Assembly (NCBI RefSeq): GCF_035046485.1
Contig: NC_085136.1
Span: 74,727,734 to 74,791,733 of the forward strand
Reading direction: 5' to 3'
Source of the DNA: Aedes albopictus
Taxonomy: Eukaryota; Arthropoda; Insecta; Diptera; Culicidae
Length of the DNA stretch: 64,000 nucleotides
Shown here: positions 53,480-64,000 of the stretch, one piece after another
How the letters are laid out: the number at the start of each line of letters is the position of its first letter
Position numbering within the stretch: the first letter of the stretch is position 1
The notes under the pieces: model-generated
Database searches by the model: none
Told to the model about the DNA's origin: nothing
Seen by the model: the letters and a program-made list of their open reading frames with translations, nothing else
Made by a program: the position numbers and the translations under genes

Positions 53480-54130
53480 CATAGAAAACACTTGTATATC
53501 TTAAGGCCTATACTGGCGGAAGTATGGAGAACCTTGAACATCTTTGAGAACTAGTTCTTCACAAAACAACACTCCATGGACCTGTAGGATATTGCACCGC
53601 TCAATAATGCAACAACAATCCATCTATTACGCTTGTAGATCTTAAGGCCGTTACTCGCGAAAGTTCTTGGATGACGTAGAATATCTTTTAAAATTAGTTC
53701 TCTTCACCACTATGCTCCATGGTGGTGTCCGATGTCGTACCGCGCCAATAATGTAGCAACGACCCATTGATAACATATGTAGATCATAAGACCTTTACTC
53801 GCGGAGGGCCTAGAATATCTTTCAAAATCAGTTCTCTAGAGAACTGTGCCTTATGGACCTGTAGGATGTTACACCGTGTCATTTTTATAGCCAACAACCT
53901 GTTGATTACCCTTGTAGATTTTGAGGCCCATATTCGCGGCCTTTATGGTCGACCTTCAACATTTTCGAACATAACTACTCTTCTACTGAACCAAGCTCTA
54001 TACACCTATAAAATGTTGCACATCAGCAGAACTGCCCATAACTGCATATTTGTAACATTTGCATATTTTGATGATATTGAGTTATTACCGGGGATCATCA
54101 TCAAATCGCAAGTACTTTCGACTTCCTGAA
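53480..54130. repeat. Block C: ~140-bp tandem units, 'tgtagatcttaaggcc...' family
   Basis: Units start near 53495, 53636, 53781 and 53916, with shared phrases 'acgcttgtagatcttaaggcc', 'agttctctacaccac' and 'gctccatggacctgtagga'. Diverged copies recur at 59990-60360, 57350-57490 and 62680-63150. An 120-codon plus frame here is a by-product. Confidence 0.75.
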
Positions 54131-54785
54131 TAAAAAATTCAAGTTTGTTCTAGGATTTATGAAAAAAATACCAAGTCATTTTGTCTCATTGACCAATGTA
54201 ACCGCATAACAGTCACACTGGAAAAAAAGGCTGGCTTTAAAGCGTGTCATCAATCATAATCAGGTCCGATTTATTTTCTGGCAATTCGACTAGCATATAA
54301 GATGTGCTGTAGAAAATTTTATTGCTAAACGATTGACTACCAATTTATGAGAAATTTTTAAAATTTAGGTTCAATTCCATACCATTCAAAGTTGAATCTG
54401 TGGGCTCCATTTTCTCCAATGCCTACTTTTGTCGAATGTTACTCTTATGCGATTATGGGCAGAGAAGGATAACAGAAATCCATTGATAACGTATGTAGAC
54501 CTGCTGAAACTTTTCTGGAATACCTCGGAGTCTTATGCCCCATCCAAACAAAGCCTTCTTGAACACTTCGTCGCAGTTTTCTTAATCCTTCGCATCGTCC
54601 GTCTAAACCGTCCTTAACATCCCTAGATATCCTCTGAAACCCTCCTTGAAACCAGTATGGACTAACCTCCCCCAAACTCCTCAGCCACGATTCGAACTTG
54701 GAGAATTTTCGATGGCTTTCTCAGGTAGCATGACTGAAACAGAAATGTGTTGTTCGTGCGTGCCGAGAAAAGTACCAATTTATGA
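54131..54785. other. Unassigned DNA between blocks C and D
   Basis: It has one more diverged 'gtagacctgctgaaac' unit near 54498 and inverse GGCGTTTCA-like units to about 54660. No gene recognised. Confidence 0.4.
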
Positions 54786-56140
54786 CTTGGTGATGAGACT
54801 CTATTAGAAGCTTCTAGAATTCTTCCAGGAAGTTCTTCCAGTATTTCTTTGAGAATACCTTCTGACATTTTCCAGAAATTTAACTGGGATTCCGTAAGGA
54901 TTTCCTCCCGCAATTTCTCCAGATTTTTTATCAGGATTCCTCTACGAGTTCCTTCTGGGATTCTTCAGGGAGCTCCTTCGGAGATTCTGCCAGGAGTTTA
55001 TTCAGGATTCCTGGACTGGAATTCCGCCATGAGTTCTAACCGGAAATCCCCTCTGACCCTTCAACTCCAGGACTTCCCGGGTTTCTCAAGAAGTTCCTTC
55101 CGTGATTCCTCTATGAATTCGTTCCGAGATTCCCCAGGGATTTCTTCTGAGATTCCACAAGAATTGCCATTGGAATCCCTTCTGTGGTTTCTTCAGAAAT
55201 GTATGCCAGGTATCCTCCAGGAGTTTATGCTGTGATTCTTCAGGAAGCTCCGTCAGAGATTTTTTTGAGGGGTTTATTCCAAATTCCTTCATAAGTTCCC
55301 TCTGAGATGGTTCATGAAGTTTTTTTATGAGAATCCTCAAGAGGTTCCATCTAGTATTTATTCAGTGTTTTTTTTTTCCAAGATTCCTCCAGGAACTCCT
55401 TCCGGGTATTCTCTAGAAATCCCAATCGGAATTTTCCCCGGAATTCTTACTAAGACTCATCCAGGAAATACTTCCGGGATTCCTTAGGAAGTTCTATTAG
55501 TTCCTTAAGTTCTTTGGAATGCTTCCAGGAATTATATCGTGGATTCCTGAAGGTGTTTCCTCTGGGATTCTACAAGAAGTTCCTTCTAGGATACCCGAAA
55601 CTGCTCGTTCTGGGACTGGGACTTCTTCAAGCATTCTTTCTGCATCCAGAAAATATTTCCGGGATTCCTTCAGGAACTTCCTCCGGGACTTTTCAGAAAC
55701 TATTTCCAGGATTCTTCCAGGAACTTCTTCTAGGATTCCTTCTGGACCTCCTTTAGGGGTTCCTCCCATAGCTATTTGTGGAATCCCTCCATGCTTTTCT
55801 TCTGAGACTTCAGCAGGTGTTTCTTCTGGAATCCCTCCAGGAATTTCACTCAGAATTTCTTCCGGCATTCCTCCAGAGGTTCCTTCTGCAATTTCTTCAG
55901 AAGTGTCTTTTTCCGGGATTGCTTCAAGAATTATTTACGGTATTCATTCAGAAGTTCCATTCGAGATTCCTCCAAGAACACCATGCGAGACTTCTTCAGG
56001 GATTCCTCCATGAACTCCATTCGGACTTCATCCAGGAGATTCTACTGGGATTCCTCCAGGAACTGCTTGTGGATTTCCGTTAGGAGTTCCTAATGGAATT
56101 CCTGCAGATCCCTACGCAATTCCTCGGGAGGTTATTTTGA
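54786..56140. repeat. Block D: 12-bp minisatellite, GGGATTCCTCCAGG type
   Basis: Same 12-bp family as elsewhere, with units such as 'ggaattcctccagg' and 'aggaacttcttcc'. Plus-strand frames of 101-164 codons (55519-56083) come from it. Block D' is at 60365-61000. Confidence 0.88.
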
Positions 56141-57345
56141 AATTCTCGTGGATATTCCCAAAGCAAAAGCAAAGTGGAGAGGTGTCAAGGCTTTTAGATG
56201 TAAAGTGGGAAAGGTCAGAGGGATTTCAAAGAAGTTTAAGGGAGGTTCCATAGCGTTTCCAGGCGTTTCAGGGCGCTTCTCGAGGTTTCAGAGGACATTT
56301 AGGGAGCTTCACAGGCTCTCTGGTGAACGTCACGCGTTTCAATGTGTTTCAGGAGGTTTCAGAAGCGTTTTAGGGGGCTTTGTAGGCTCTCAGGTGAGCT
56401 TCACGATGATTTCAGAGGGTTTTAAGAGACGTTTTCAAGCATTTCAATTCGTTTGAGGACGATTGAGAGGTGTTTAATGAGGTTACGAAGGTTCTCAGGC
56501 TAGTTTAACAAATGTTTCATGGGGGTTTCAGAGGCGTTCCAAAACATTTCAAGGAATTTCAAGCCGTTTTAGGGCATTTCAGGAGATAAAAGGATTTTTG
56601 GGGGCTTCAGAGGCTCTCAAATGAGTTTCATAGGAAATTTCAAAGGCGTTTCAAAGCGTTTCAAGACATTTCGATGCGTTTCAGGCTGTTTTTGAGGCAT
56701 TTTGGGGGGACTAATGGCCCTCTCGAGTGAGTTTCACGGGGGTTTCTAGGGACTTTCAGAGGCGTTTCATAGTATTTCATGGAATTTGAACAGGTCGCGG
56801 AGCGGTTTTTTGGGCTCTCAGGTGAATTTAACGCAAATTCCATGGGGTTTCAAAGCATTACAAGGCGTTTCAATGCGTTTCAGGAGGTTTCAAGGGGGTT
56901 CAGAACCTCTTAGGTGAACTTCACGGAGGTTTTCATGAGGGTTTCACGGAGATTTCATAGGAGATTTTAGAAGTGTTTCAAAGCGTTTCAAGATGTTCAA
57001 GCCGTGTTAGGAGGTTCAGAGGAGTTTTAGGGGGCTTCAGAGGCTCTCATGTGAATTTCACGGAGATTTCAGCGATATTTCAAAGCATTTCAAGACGTTT
57101 CAATGCGTTCCAGGAGGGTTCAGAGGGATCTAGAGGGCTTCAGGCAAATTTCACGGTGAATTCCAGGTTTTACTGGGGTTCAAAAGGCGTTTCAAAGCGT
57201 TTGATGGCGTTTCAAAGCGTTTAAATACTTTTCAAAGCGTTTGAAGGCGTTCAAGACGTTTCGATGCGTTTCAGAGGCTCGCATGTGAATTTCACGGGGG
57301 TTTCAGAGGTGTTTCAACGCGTTTCAGGATGTTTCCTTGGAGTTC
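56141..57345. repeat. Block E: GGCGTTTCAAGG minisatellite with longer unit
   Basis: The opening 'caaagcaaaagcaaagtgga...' is followed by units like 'ggcgtttcaaagcgtttcaag'. A longer unit of roughly 120 bp repeats 'ggctctcaggtgagtttcacggggg' near 56390, 56610, 56725, 56815, 56910 and 57035. Block E' is at 61080-62670. Confidence 0.85.
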
Positions 57346-57492
57346 CTCACTTGACAGTACATGGTTACATGAGGCTATGCAAGCAGCATAAATTTCGTTC
57401 ATGATTCTCTAATAGATTACGCTTGTAGATCCGATGACCTATACCCCAGGGAGTTCTCGGATACTTTTATACAATCATAGAACCCATAGAAC
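57346..57492. repeat. Diverged block-C-type unit
   Basis: 'ttacgcttgtagatccgatgacctatacc' followed by 'gagttctcgg' matches the units at 62680-63150 and, more weakly, block C. It separates block E from the SINE and block A'. Confidence 0.65.
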
Positions 57493-57760
57493 TGGGGTCT
57501 CCAGTTAGCCTAGTGGTTAAGGCTATGGATCGCCAATCTGGAGACGGCGGGTTTGATTCCCGTTCCGGTTGGGAAAATTATCTCGACTCCTTGGGCATAG
57601 TGTATCATTGTACTTGCCTCACAATATAAAAATTCAAGCAATGGCAGGCAAAGAAAGCCCTTCAATTAATAACCGTGGAAGTGCTCAACGAACACTATGT
57701 TGAAGCGAGACAGGCCAAGTCACAGTGGGGACGTAGACCCATAAAGAAGAAGAAGAAGAA
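57493..57760 (+). mobile_element. tRNA-derived SINE distinct from Feilai
   Basis: The head has an A box (TTAGCCTAGTGGTTAAGG) and B box (GGGTTTGATTCCC). The body 'ctcgactccttgggcatagtgtatc' partly resembles Feilai, and the tail is (GAA)n. No target duplication was found. Confidence 0.8.
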
Positions 57761-57765
57761 AAGGG

Positions 57766-58625
57766 GGTTTTAGTGTATTCACAGCAGTTGGAGCACTTCT
57801 TTTAGGTGAGGCTTAGGTGGGTTTATGGGAAGGAAGAATCTCGGGAGTTTAAGTTGTCTGGGTCATATCAGGGGCGTCCCATAGAGTGATCTGTGGAGTC
57901 TTGGGGTGTTTCAGATGTGTTCTATGGGGCTTTCGTAGGCGTTTCGTGGAGTTTCAGAGTGTTTCAAGGGTATTGCAGAGGTTTTCCGGGACGACTGAGA
58001 GATGTTCCATGAAGTTTCACGGGAGTTGCATGGAGTTTTATGGGATTTTAAGGAGTTGACAAGGAGTTTCTGTGACGTTCCAAGAGATGTCACGGACGTT
58101 CCAGGGATTCCAGAGATTTTCGGGAGCGTTCCAAGAGTATTGCAGGGTATATCAGGAAGTTTGAAGGGCGTTTCGGGGTATTTCAGGGGGATTCGGAGGC
58201 GTTCCTGAACATTTTAGGGATCTCAGGGGCTTTCTAGGGGGTTTTAGGAGTTTTCGGGACGTTCCAAGGGGCTGAAGGGCGTTTCAGAGAGTTTCAAATG
58301 ACTTCAAGAGCTTTTCAAGAGGTATCCGAGATGTTCTAGTGTTTTAGGGGATACTCCAGGAATTTCAGGGGACTCTCGGAGATTTCAAAAGATTTCAACG
58401 GGTGTTCAGGAAGGTTCAAGCACTTTTCAGGGCGTTTCAGATGGTTTCAAGGCATTCTAGGGGACTTAAAAGTTTTCAGGGGTATACCAAGTGTTTAAAG
58501 GTTTTCTGGTGCGTTCCACATAATTTCAAGGGGTATTCCAAAAGGTTTCGGAAGGTTTCGAGGGCGTTCCAGGAGGCATCAAAGCTGTTACAGGGATTTC
58601 AGGGGCGTTGTACAGTATTTCAGAG
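57766..58625. repeat. Block A': second copy of block A
   Basis: It starts with 'ggggttttagtgtattcacagcagttggagcacttcttttaggtgagg', matching 51306. It runs as GGCGTTTC-type units and lacks the TIR element present in block A. Confidence 0.8.
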
Positions 58626-58631
58626 GGGTTC

Positions 58632-58840
58632 CAGGATTTTAAGGGTGATGGATTAGATTCCCAGTCGGTCCTGAAACTTTTCGGAAAAGAAATTTCGTTG
58701 ATTTCTTGGGCAAAGAGCATCGTGCCTATCGCACGATATACGCATGCAAAATGGTCATTGCCAGAGGAAGGTCAGTTGTAGAAGTGCATATCGAAGAGGA
58801 TAAGTAGTTAGAAGGGGACACCACGAAGAAGAAGGTTTTT
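58632..58840 (+). mobile_element. 5'-truncated Feilai-like SINE (block B')
   Basis: It begins within the B box (gggtgatggattagattcc) and continues 'gaaatttcgttgatttcttggg' and 'acgatatacgcatgcaaaatggtcattg', ending in (GAA)n. It is more diverged than the three full copies. Confidence 0.8.
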
Positions 58841-59700
58841 CAAGACAAGTCAGAGGCCCTCTGCGGGTTTCAGAGGCGTTTTTTAACCTCATGAAACCAC
58901 TTGAAACACCTTGAAACGCTTTTAATGACCTCTGGAATCTCCTCTTGAACTCCTTTGAAAACCTTCTCAATCCCTGTGAAACGTCTTAAAACACCTTGGT
59001 ACGTTTAGGACTCTGCTGAAACATCCTATAAAGCTTCTTGAAAGTTTTCTGAAACCTTCAAAAATTACCTACAATCCCTCTCCCTCAGCAGCCACATAAA
59101 ATCGTCAAAAACCCTTATAAATTCTCAGAGATGTTTAAAACCCTTCTGAAACCTTCTTGAAACCACGTTGAGACCTCCTGAAACCACTGCCAAACGTCCT
59201 TTAGAAACAACTTTAAACCATCTAAAATCCACTAAAAAACGTCGAAATGCTTTGAAACCCCTCTGAAAAACCCATGGAACTTTCCTGAAAGCTTCACAAA
59301 TCTCCCTTATATCTCTTGAATTGACTTGTAACCTCATTGGGACTATCCTAAAACCTTCGGAACCCCCATGATATTTTTATGATACCACCTGAAACCCCTC
59401 TCAAGTAACATTCTATAGTAAAATGAATATACTAGTAGAGGTTCATAGAGCCGTCGTAAAACCCAAATAAAAGTATTAAGTTTCATGACTCTACAATACT
59501 AGTTGGTCATCAAAACGTTTCTTGGCATGAAACGCTTTGAAATCCCACTGAAACACCCCTGAAACGTCCTTCCAAATTCTCCAGAAATTCATTCCCTTCT
59601 GAAACCGTCTGAAAAGCCTTAATACGTTTTGAATACTTGCTTAAGACTGCGCTTAAGCATCCCTGAAACCCCATTGGAAGACACCGGGTACCCCTCTAAA
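58841..59700. repeat. Block B' minisatellite, inverse GGCGTTTCA
   Basis: Opens 'ccctctgcgggtttcagaggcg' as in block B, then switches to 'cttgaaacaccttgaaacgc'. It fades near 59700. Confidence 0.75.
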
Positions 59701-59989
59701 CCCCACTGAATCTCCCATGGAACTTGCAGAAAATTTAAAATTTCGATTTCTGGAGCTAATCGTTCAACGATTAGCGAGATTCGGTCAAGATTAGGATGGG
59801 CTAGGTCAAGGATGCCTTCAACATTTTGGTTGATGTTGACTTTAAAGGTCCCATTAGACGTGACAAATATTTGGCCAAACAAGCCCAACAAATGGCCAAC
59901 ACAACGTGAACCATAGCAAACTTGGATAAATGTCGAACCTCAATGACAAATATTTGGCATAATGACAAATAGTCTAATGGCACCTTAAG
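59701..59989. other. Unassigned spacer
   Basis: It contains 'tgacaaatatttggc' repeated at about 59860 and 59945. No gene recognised. Confidence 0.4.
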
Positions 59990-60364
59990 TACTCAATGTA
60001 CTTATGCAAGTTATTGGATGGCCTAGAACATCTTTGAAAACTAGTTCATTACATACCAACGCTCCATGGGGCTGTAGGATATTGCACAATCTATCGATTA
60101 CGCTCATAGATCTTACGACCTTTACTGGCTCAAATTCTTGGATGACCTAGAACAGCTTTGAAAGCTAGTTCTCTACACCACCATGCTCCATGGACCTGTC
60201 GGATCCATTGATAACGCATGTACTCGCGGAGGACCTCTAGAGCTCTTTTAAACAAGTTCTCTACAGAACTATATATGTATGCCTTATGGACCTGTAGGAT
60301 GTTGCACCTTATCATTTGTGTAACAACCATCTATTGATTAAGCTTGTAGATCTTGAGACCTGAA
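59990..60364. repeat. Block C': second copy of the ~140-bp family
   Basis: 'tcttggatgacctagaacagc', 'agttctctacaccaccatgctccatggacc' and 'tgcacctatcattt'-like phrases match block C at an offset of about 6465 bp (53640 to 60105). Confidence 0.75.
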
Positions 60365-61000
60365 ATCGCGAGAATCCGGTAATCCCTTCTGTGACTCCTC
60401 CTGGACTTCCTGGATTACTCTGGAAGTTCCTTCCGAGCTTCCTCTAGGAATTCGTTCCAAGATTCTCCCAGGGATTTCTTCTAAGATTCCCCTCTGGGAA
60501 TCCCACCCTACATTTGAGACATTTCTTCAAAAATCACTTGCTCCATAAGGCGCTGTCCATAAACTACGTAGACTTCTTTTTGGCCATCTCCGGGATTCCT
60601 GCAGATTTTTTTTCCAGGATTCATCTAAAAATTCTTTGCGGGATTCTTCCAGCACCTCCATCAAGGATTTCTTCAGGAGCTCCTTCACGGGTTCCTTTCA
60701 CAGCTATTTCTGAAATGGCTCCATGATTTTCCTCTGAGACTTCAGCAGCAGTTTCTTCTGAAATCCAGTCAGGAATTTCACCAGGGATTTCTTCCGGCAT
60801 TTCTGCAAAAGTTTACCCGGCATTGCTCCCGGAATTTGTTGCGGTCGTATTCATTCAAACATTCTCCAGTAGTTCCATCCGGGATTCCGCTAAGAACACA
60901 ATGCGGAAGTTTTCCAGGAATTTCTTCAGCGATTCCTCCACGAACTCCATCCGGACTCCATCCAGGAACTTCTTCCGAGTTTTCCTTAGGAGTCACACGA
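60365..61000. repeat. Block D': 12-bp minisatellite
   Basis: 'ttcagcagcagtttcttctgaaatcc...tttcttccggcattt' matches block D near 55808-55870. It is interrupted by a half MITE at about 60546-60590. Confidence 0.85.
60546..60590. mobile_element. Half-copy of the 'tccataaactacgtagactt' MITE
   Basis: 'ggcgctgtccataaactacgtagacttctttttggccatctc' matches the left end of 13414-13575. The right end is absent. Confidence 0.65.
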
Positions 61001-61079
61001 ACAGTCGCGACATTGGACTTCTGTGGCTAGTTATGCTAATGTCGGGACTGCCTAAATAGATTTTTTACCTAAACGGGTT
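61001..61079. other. Spacer between D' and E'
   Basis: Short unique-looking stretch; nothing recognised. Confidence 0.4.
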
Positions 61080-62685
61080 TCAAGGTTGCAATGACGTTTG
61101 AGAAGGACAAATAGCTAGCCGATGCAAAGCGAAGAGGGATCAAGGATTTCACTTTCACATGTAAAGGGAGGGGAGGTTCAGAGGGATTACAAAGGAGTTT
61201 TTAGGGGATGGGGGATTCATAGGCGTTTCCAGGCGCCTTTCATGGCACTTCAGGACGTTTCAGAGGGCTTTAAGGGGGATTCATAGGCTCTCAGGTGAAC
61301 GTCGCAGGGCTTTCTGAGGCGTTTCAAGACGTTTCAACGCTTTTCAAGGTGTTTGAGGAGGTTTCGGAGGCGTTTTAGGGGTTTTATAGGCTCTCAGGGG
61401 TGCTTCACCATGATTTCTGAGAGTTTTAAAGCGTTTCAAAGCGTTGCAGGGGGTTTCAAGAGGCTTCGGGGGTTCTCAGGCTAGTTTCACAGAGGTTTCA
61501 TAGGGGTTTCAGAGGCGTTCCAATGCCTTTCAAGGCATTTCAAGCCATTTCAGGAGGTTTAGATGGATTTGAAGGGGTTCAGAGCCTCTCAGATGAGTTT
61601 CACATAGGTTTCACGGGGGGTTTCAAGGCATTTCAGGTGATTTCTGAGAGGTGTTAGGGGGCTTCAGAGGCTCTCCAGTGAGATTCCTGGGGGTTTTCAG
61701 AGGCATTTCAAAGAGTTTCAAGACGTTTCGATGCGTTTCTGAAGCGTTTTGGGGGACTTCTGGCCCTCTCGAGTGAGTTTCACGGAGGTTCCTGGGGACT
61801 TTCAGAGGCGTTTCATGGCATTTGAGGAGGTTGCGGAGCGATTTTGGGGAGCTTCAGAGACTTTCAGGTGAATTTCACAGAAACGCCATGGGGGTTTCCA
61901 AGCATTACAAGGCATTTCAAGGCGATTCAATGCGATTCAATGTATTTCAGGGCGTTTCAAGAGGTATCAGGGGGATTTTAGGGGACTGCTTCAGAGGTTC
62001 ACAGGTGAAATTCACGAAGGTTTCATGAGAGTTTCACGGAGATGCCATGGTGTATTTAGAAGCGTTTCAAAGCGGCTAAAGGTGTTTCAGGGGCTTTAGG
62101 GGGCATCAGAGGGGCCCATATAGCCGAGGCGGTAAACGCACGGGTATTCAGCATGACCATGCTGAGGGTGACGGGTTCGATTCCCGGTCGGTCCAGGATC
62201 TTTTCGTAAAGGAAATTTCCTTGACTTCCTTGGGCATAGAGTATCTTCGTGCCTGCCACACGATATACACATGCAAAATGGTCATTGGCAGAGGAAGCTC
62301 TCAGTTAATAACTGTGGAAGTGCTCATAGAACACTAAGCTGAGAAGCAGGTTTTGTCCCAGAGAGGACGTTACGCCAAGAAGAGAGAGAGAAGAGAGAGA
62401 GGGGGCATCAGAGGATTTGAGGTGAATTTCACGGAGGTTTCATGAGGGTTTCAAAGGCGTTTCAAAGCATTTCAAGGCGTTTCGATGTGTTTCATGCCCT
62501 TTACAGGCTTTCAGATGAATATCAGGTTTCATTGAGGTTTGAAAGGCGTTTCAAAGCGTTCCAATGGATGGGTGTTCCAGGAAATTTCCGGAGGGTTCAA
62601 GGGGGTTTCAGAGGCTCGCAGCTGAATTTCACGTTGGTTTCATGGGGATTTCAGGCTTTTCAAAGCGACTCTCCACTTGACAGCA
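61080..62685. repeat. Block E': second copy of block E
   Basis: The opening 'gatgcaaagcgaagagggatcaagg...cacatgtaaagggagggg' and the repeating 'ggctctcaggtgagtttcac' phrases match block E. A Feilai SINE at 62113-62400 interrupts it. Confidence 0.85.
62113..62400 (+). mobile_element. Feilai SINE, full length, 14-bp duplication
   Basis: The direct repeat GGGGGCATCAGAGG lies at 62099-62112 and 62401-62414. The sequence is near-identical to the copies at 40617 and 44234, so this is a recent insertion. Confidence 0.92.
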
Positions 62686-63335
62686 CACAGTTAAATGAGC
62701 CTGTGTAATCACAAATTTCATGCAGATAATTCTTCAATAGATCACTGATTACGCTTGCAGATCCGATGATCGATATCCTAGGGAGTTCTCGGATCATAGA
62801 ACACATAACTTGATTTTTTTTTTGGAAATACCACTAGTAGCTCTCGTAGATACGATGACCTTTAACTCAAAGGAGTTCGTGGAGACCGTTGGAGGTCATT
62901 GCTGCCTGGGGCTTTATAAGCCATGAAGTTCATAGAGACAACTAAATACGGTGGTAGATCCGATGACCTATATTCAATGTAGTTCTTGGAGGTCCTCAAT
63001 CAGAAACGAACTCAACACTTGACAGCACATAGGTGCATATATGATGGGCTTTATTCATAATGCTCCAATAGATCACTGATTACGCTAGTAGATTAGATAA
63101 CCTAAACTTCAGGGAGTTCTCGAATACTCTTAAATGGTTAATCCTAGAACACTCCATAAACTCCCCTTAACTCTTAACTCTGCCTTTTTTTCGTTAACCA
63201 ACTTTATCCTTAATCTTTAGTACTGTTCTGAACACAATTAAATTCCATTTAGCTAAAGACCTAAATAGATTTAAGAAGGACCTATATAGATTTTACCTAA
63301 ATGGACGCCTAAATACGTGCCTCTGGAGCCGACCT
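62686..63335. repeat. Diverged block-C-type units
   Basis: 'cacttgacagcacac...', 'gattacgcttgcagatccgatgatc' and 'agggagttctcgg' recur near 62740, 62840, 62950 and 63085. After about 63160 the sequence is unassigned. The phrase 'tgcctctggagccgacctgctgatac' near 63319 also occurs near 313 in the first array. Confidence 0.6.
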
Positions 63336-63880
63336 GCTGATACCTACCTATAAATAGAAGTTTGGATGTAGATTTTTTATAAGTTCCTAATCAACTTTCT
63401 ACAGAAATTCCTTGAAAAATCTCTACTTCCATAGACATCCCTAAAGTAGCCTCTAGATGAATCCCAGAAAGCACTCCAAGAGTGATATTGAAAAAAAAAA
63501 AAATCTGCAAGAATATCGGACTCACTTCTTAGAGGAATCTCGGAAAGAATACCTGGAGGAGTCCCGGAAGGAACTCTGCAGGACTTCCTGGACAAGTTCC
63601 TGGAAAAATCCCGAAAGGCACTACTGCAAGAACATCAGAGACGGAATCTCTTTAGGCATCTCAGAAAAAAACCCCTGGAAGGATCCCAAAGAAACTTCCG
63701 CAGGAGTTTTGAATAAACCCCTGGAAGAATCTCTGAAGGAGGTCCCTGAGAAAATCCAGTAGGAAATTCTGTAGGAATCCTGGACAAAATTTCTGGAGAA
63801 ACCACAGGTGGAATTCCTACAGGAATCCCGGAAAGAATTGCTGGGGGAATCTCAGATGGATTTCCTGCTGAATTACTTAT
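63336..63880. repeat. 12-bp minisatellite, inverse orientation
   Basis: Units such as 'ggaatctcggaaagaatacc' and 'ggaggaattcctacagg' show the family's inverse orientation. The last ~120 bp (63881-64000) show no feature. Confidence 0.8.
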
Positions 63881-64000
63881 CATGAAATATCATGTAAACT
63901 ACTGTAAAATATTATGTAATTCAGCAATACTCAGAGTGGTTAAATGACATATAACATCAACTAGATGACTGGAAGTTTACATGACGTGCCAAGTAACATT

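Overview
This window looks like a repeat-rich, non-coding-dominated piece of a mosquito genome, most likely Aedes. Three things point there. Three full-length copies of a tRNA-derived SINE that I recognise as Feilai (described from Aedes aegypti) are present, each with its own target-site duplication. The one clear host gene is a Tweedle-type insect cuticular protein with a short first exon. Many small DNA transposons are nested in one another and in Copia, Gypsy and LINE relics, as is typical of Aedes intergenic DNA. Assignments are from reading the sequence; no database search was run.

Layout. 1-5110: diverged repeat array (GATGAGGTAGAACCTGGAC-like) split by a 0.9-kb fold-back element carrying a tRNA-like module. 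5111-7380: no confident gene, one MITE. 7385-9905: dead Copia element, minus strand. 9905-12835: array of a degenerate 12-bp minisatellite. 12836-20515: unique DNA with MITEs, a direct duplication, tRNA-bearing fold-back units and a 932-bp TIR element. 20740-25690: dead Gypsy gag/protease, minus strand, split by a 3.7-kb hAT-like element filled with the same 12-bp minisatellite. 25850-31989: LINE reverse transcriptase relic, plus strand, split by a 4.8-kb Transib-like element whose ends resemble V(D)J recombination signals. 34088-35006: TIR element. 36715-39878: second Copia relic, plus strand, split by a palindromic mariner-type MITE and another repeat. 42360-45880: more 12-bp minisatellite with a SINE and a hairpin MITE. 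46883-48621: the Tweedle gene with TATA box, 223-bp intron and poly(A) signal. 49000-63880: composite satellite territory in which a five-block series (A-E) occurs twice.

Function. Only the Tweedle gene (secreted cuticle protein) looks like a working protein-coding gene. Everything else reads as mobile-element relics, non-autonomous transposons, SINEs and minisatellites. Most long open frames elsewhere are by-products of repeats whose unit length is a multiple of three. The most interesting points are the recombination-signal-like ends of the 26178-30998 element, the minisatellite enclosed in a hAT-like transposon with a readable empty site, tRNA-like modules inside palindromic elements, and the duplicated five-block satellite series.
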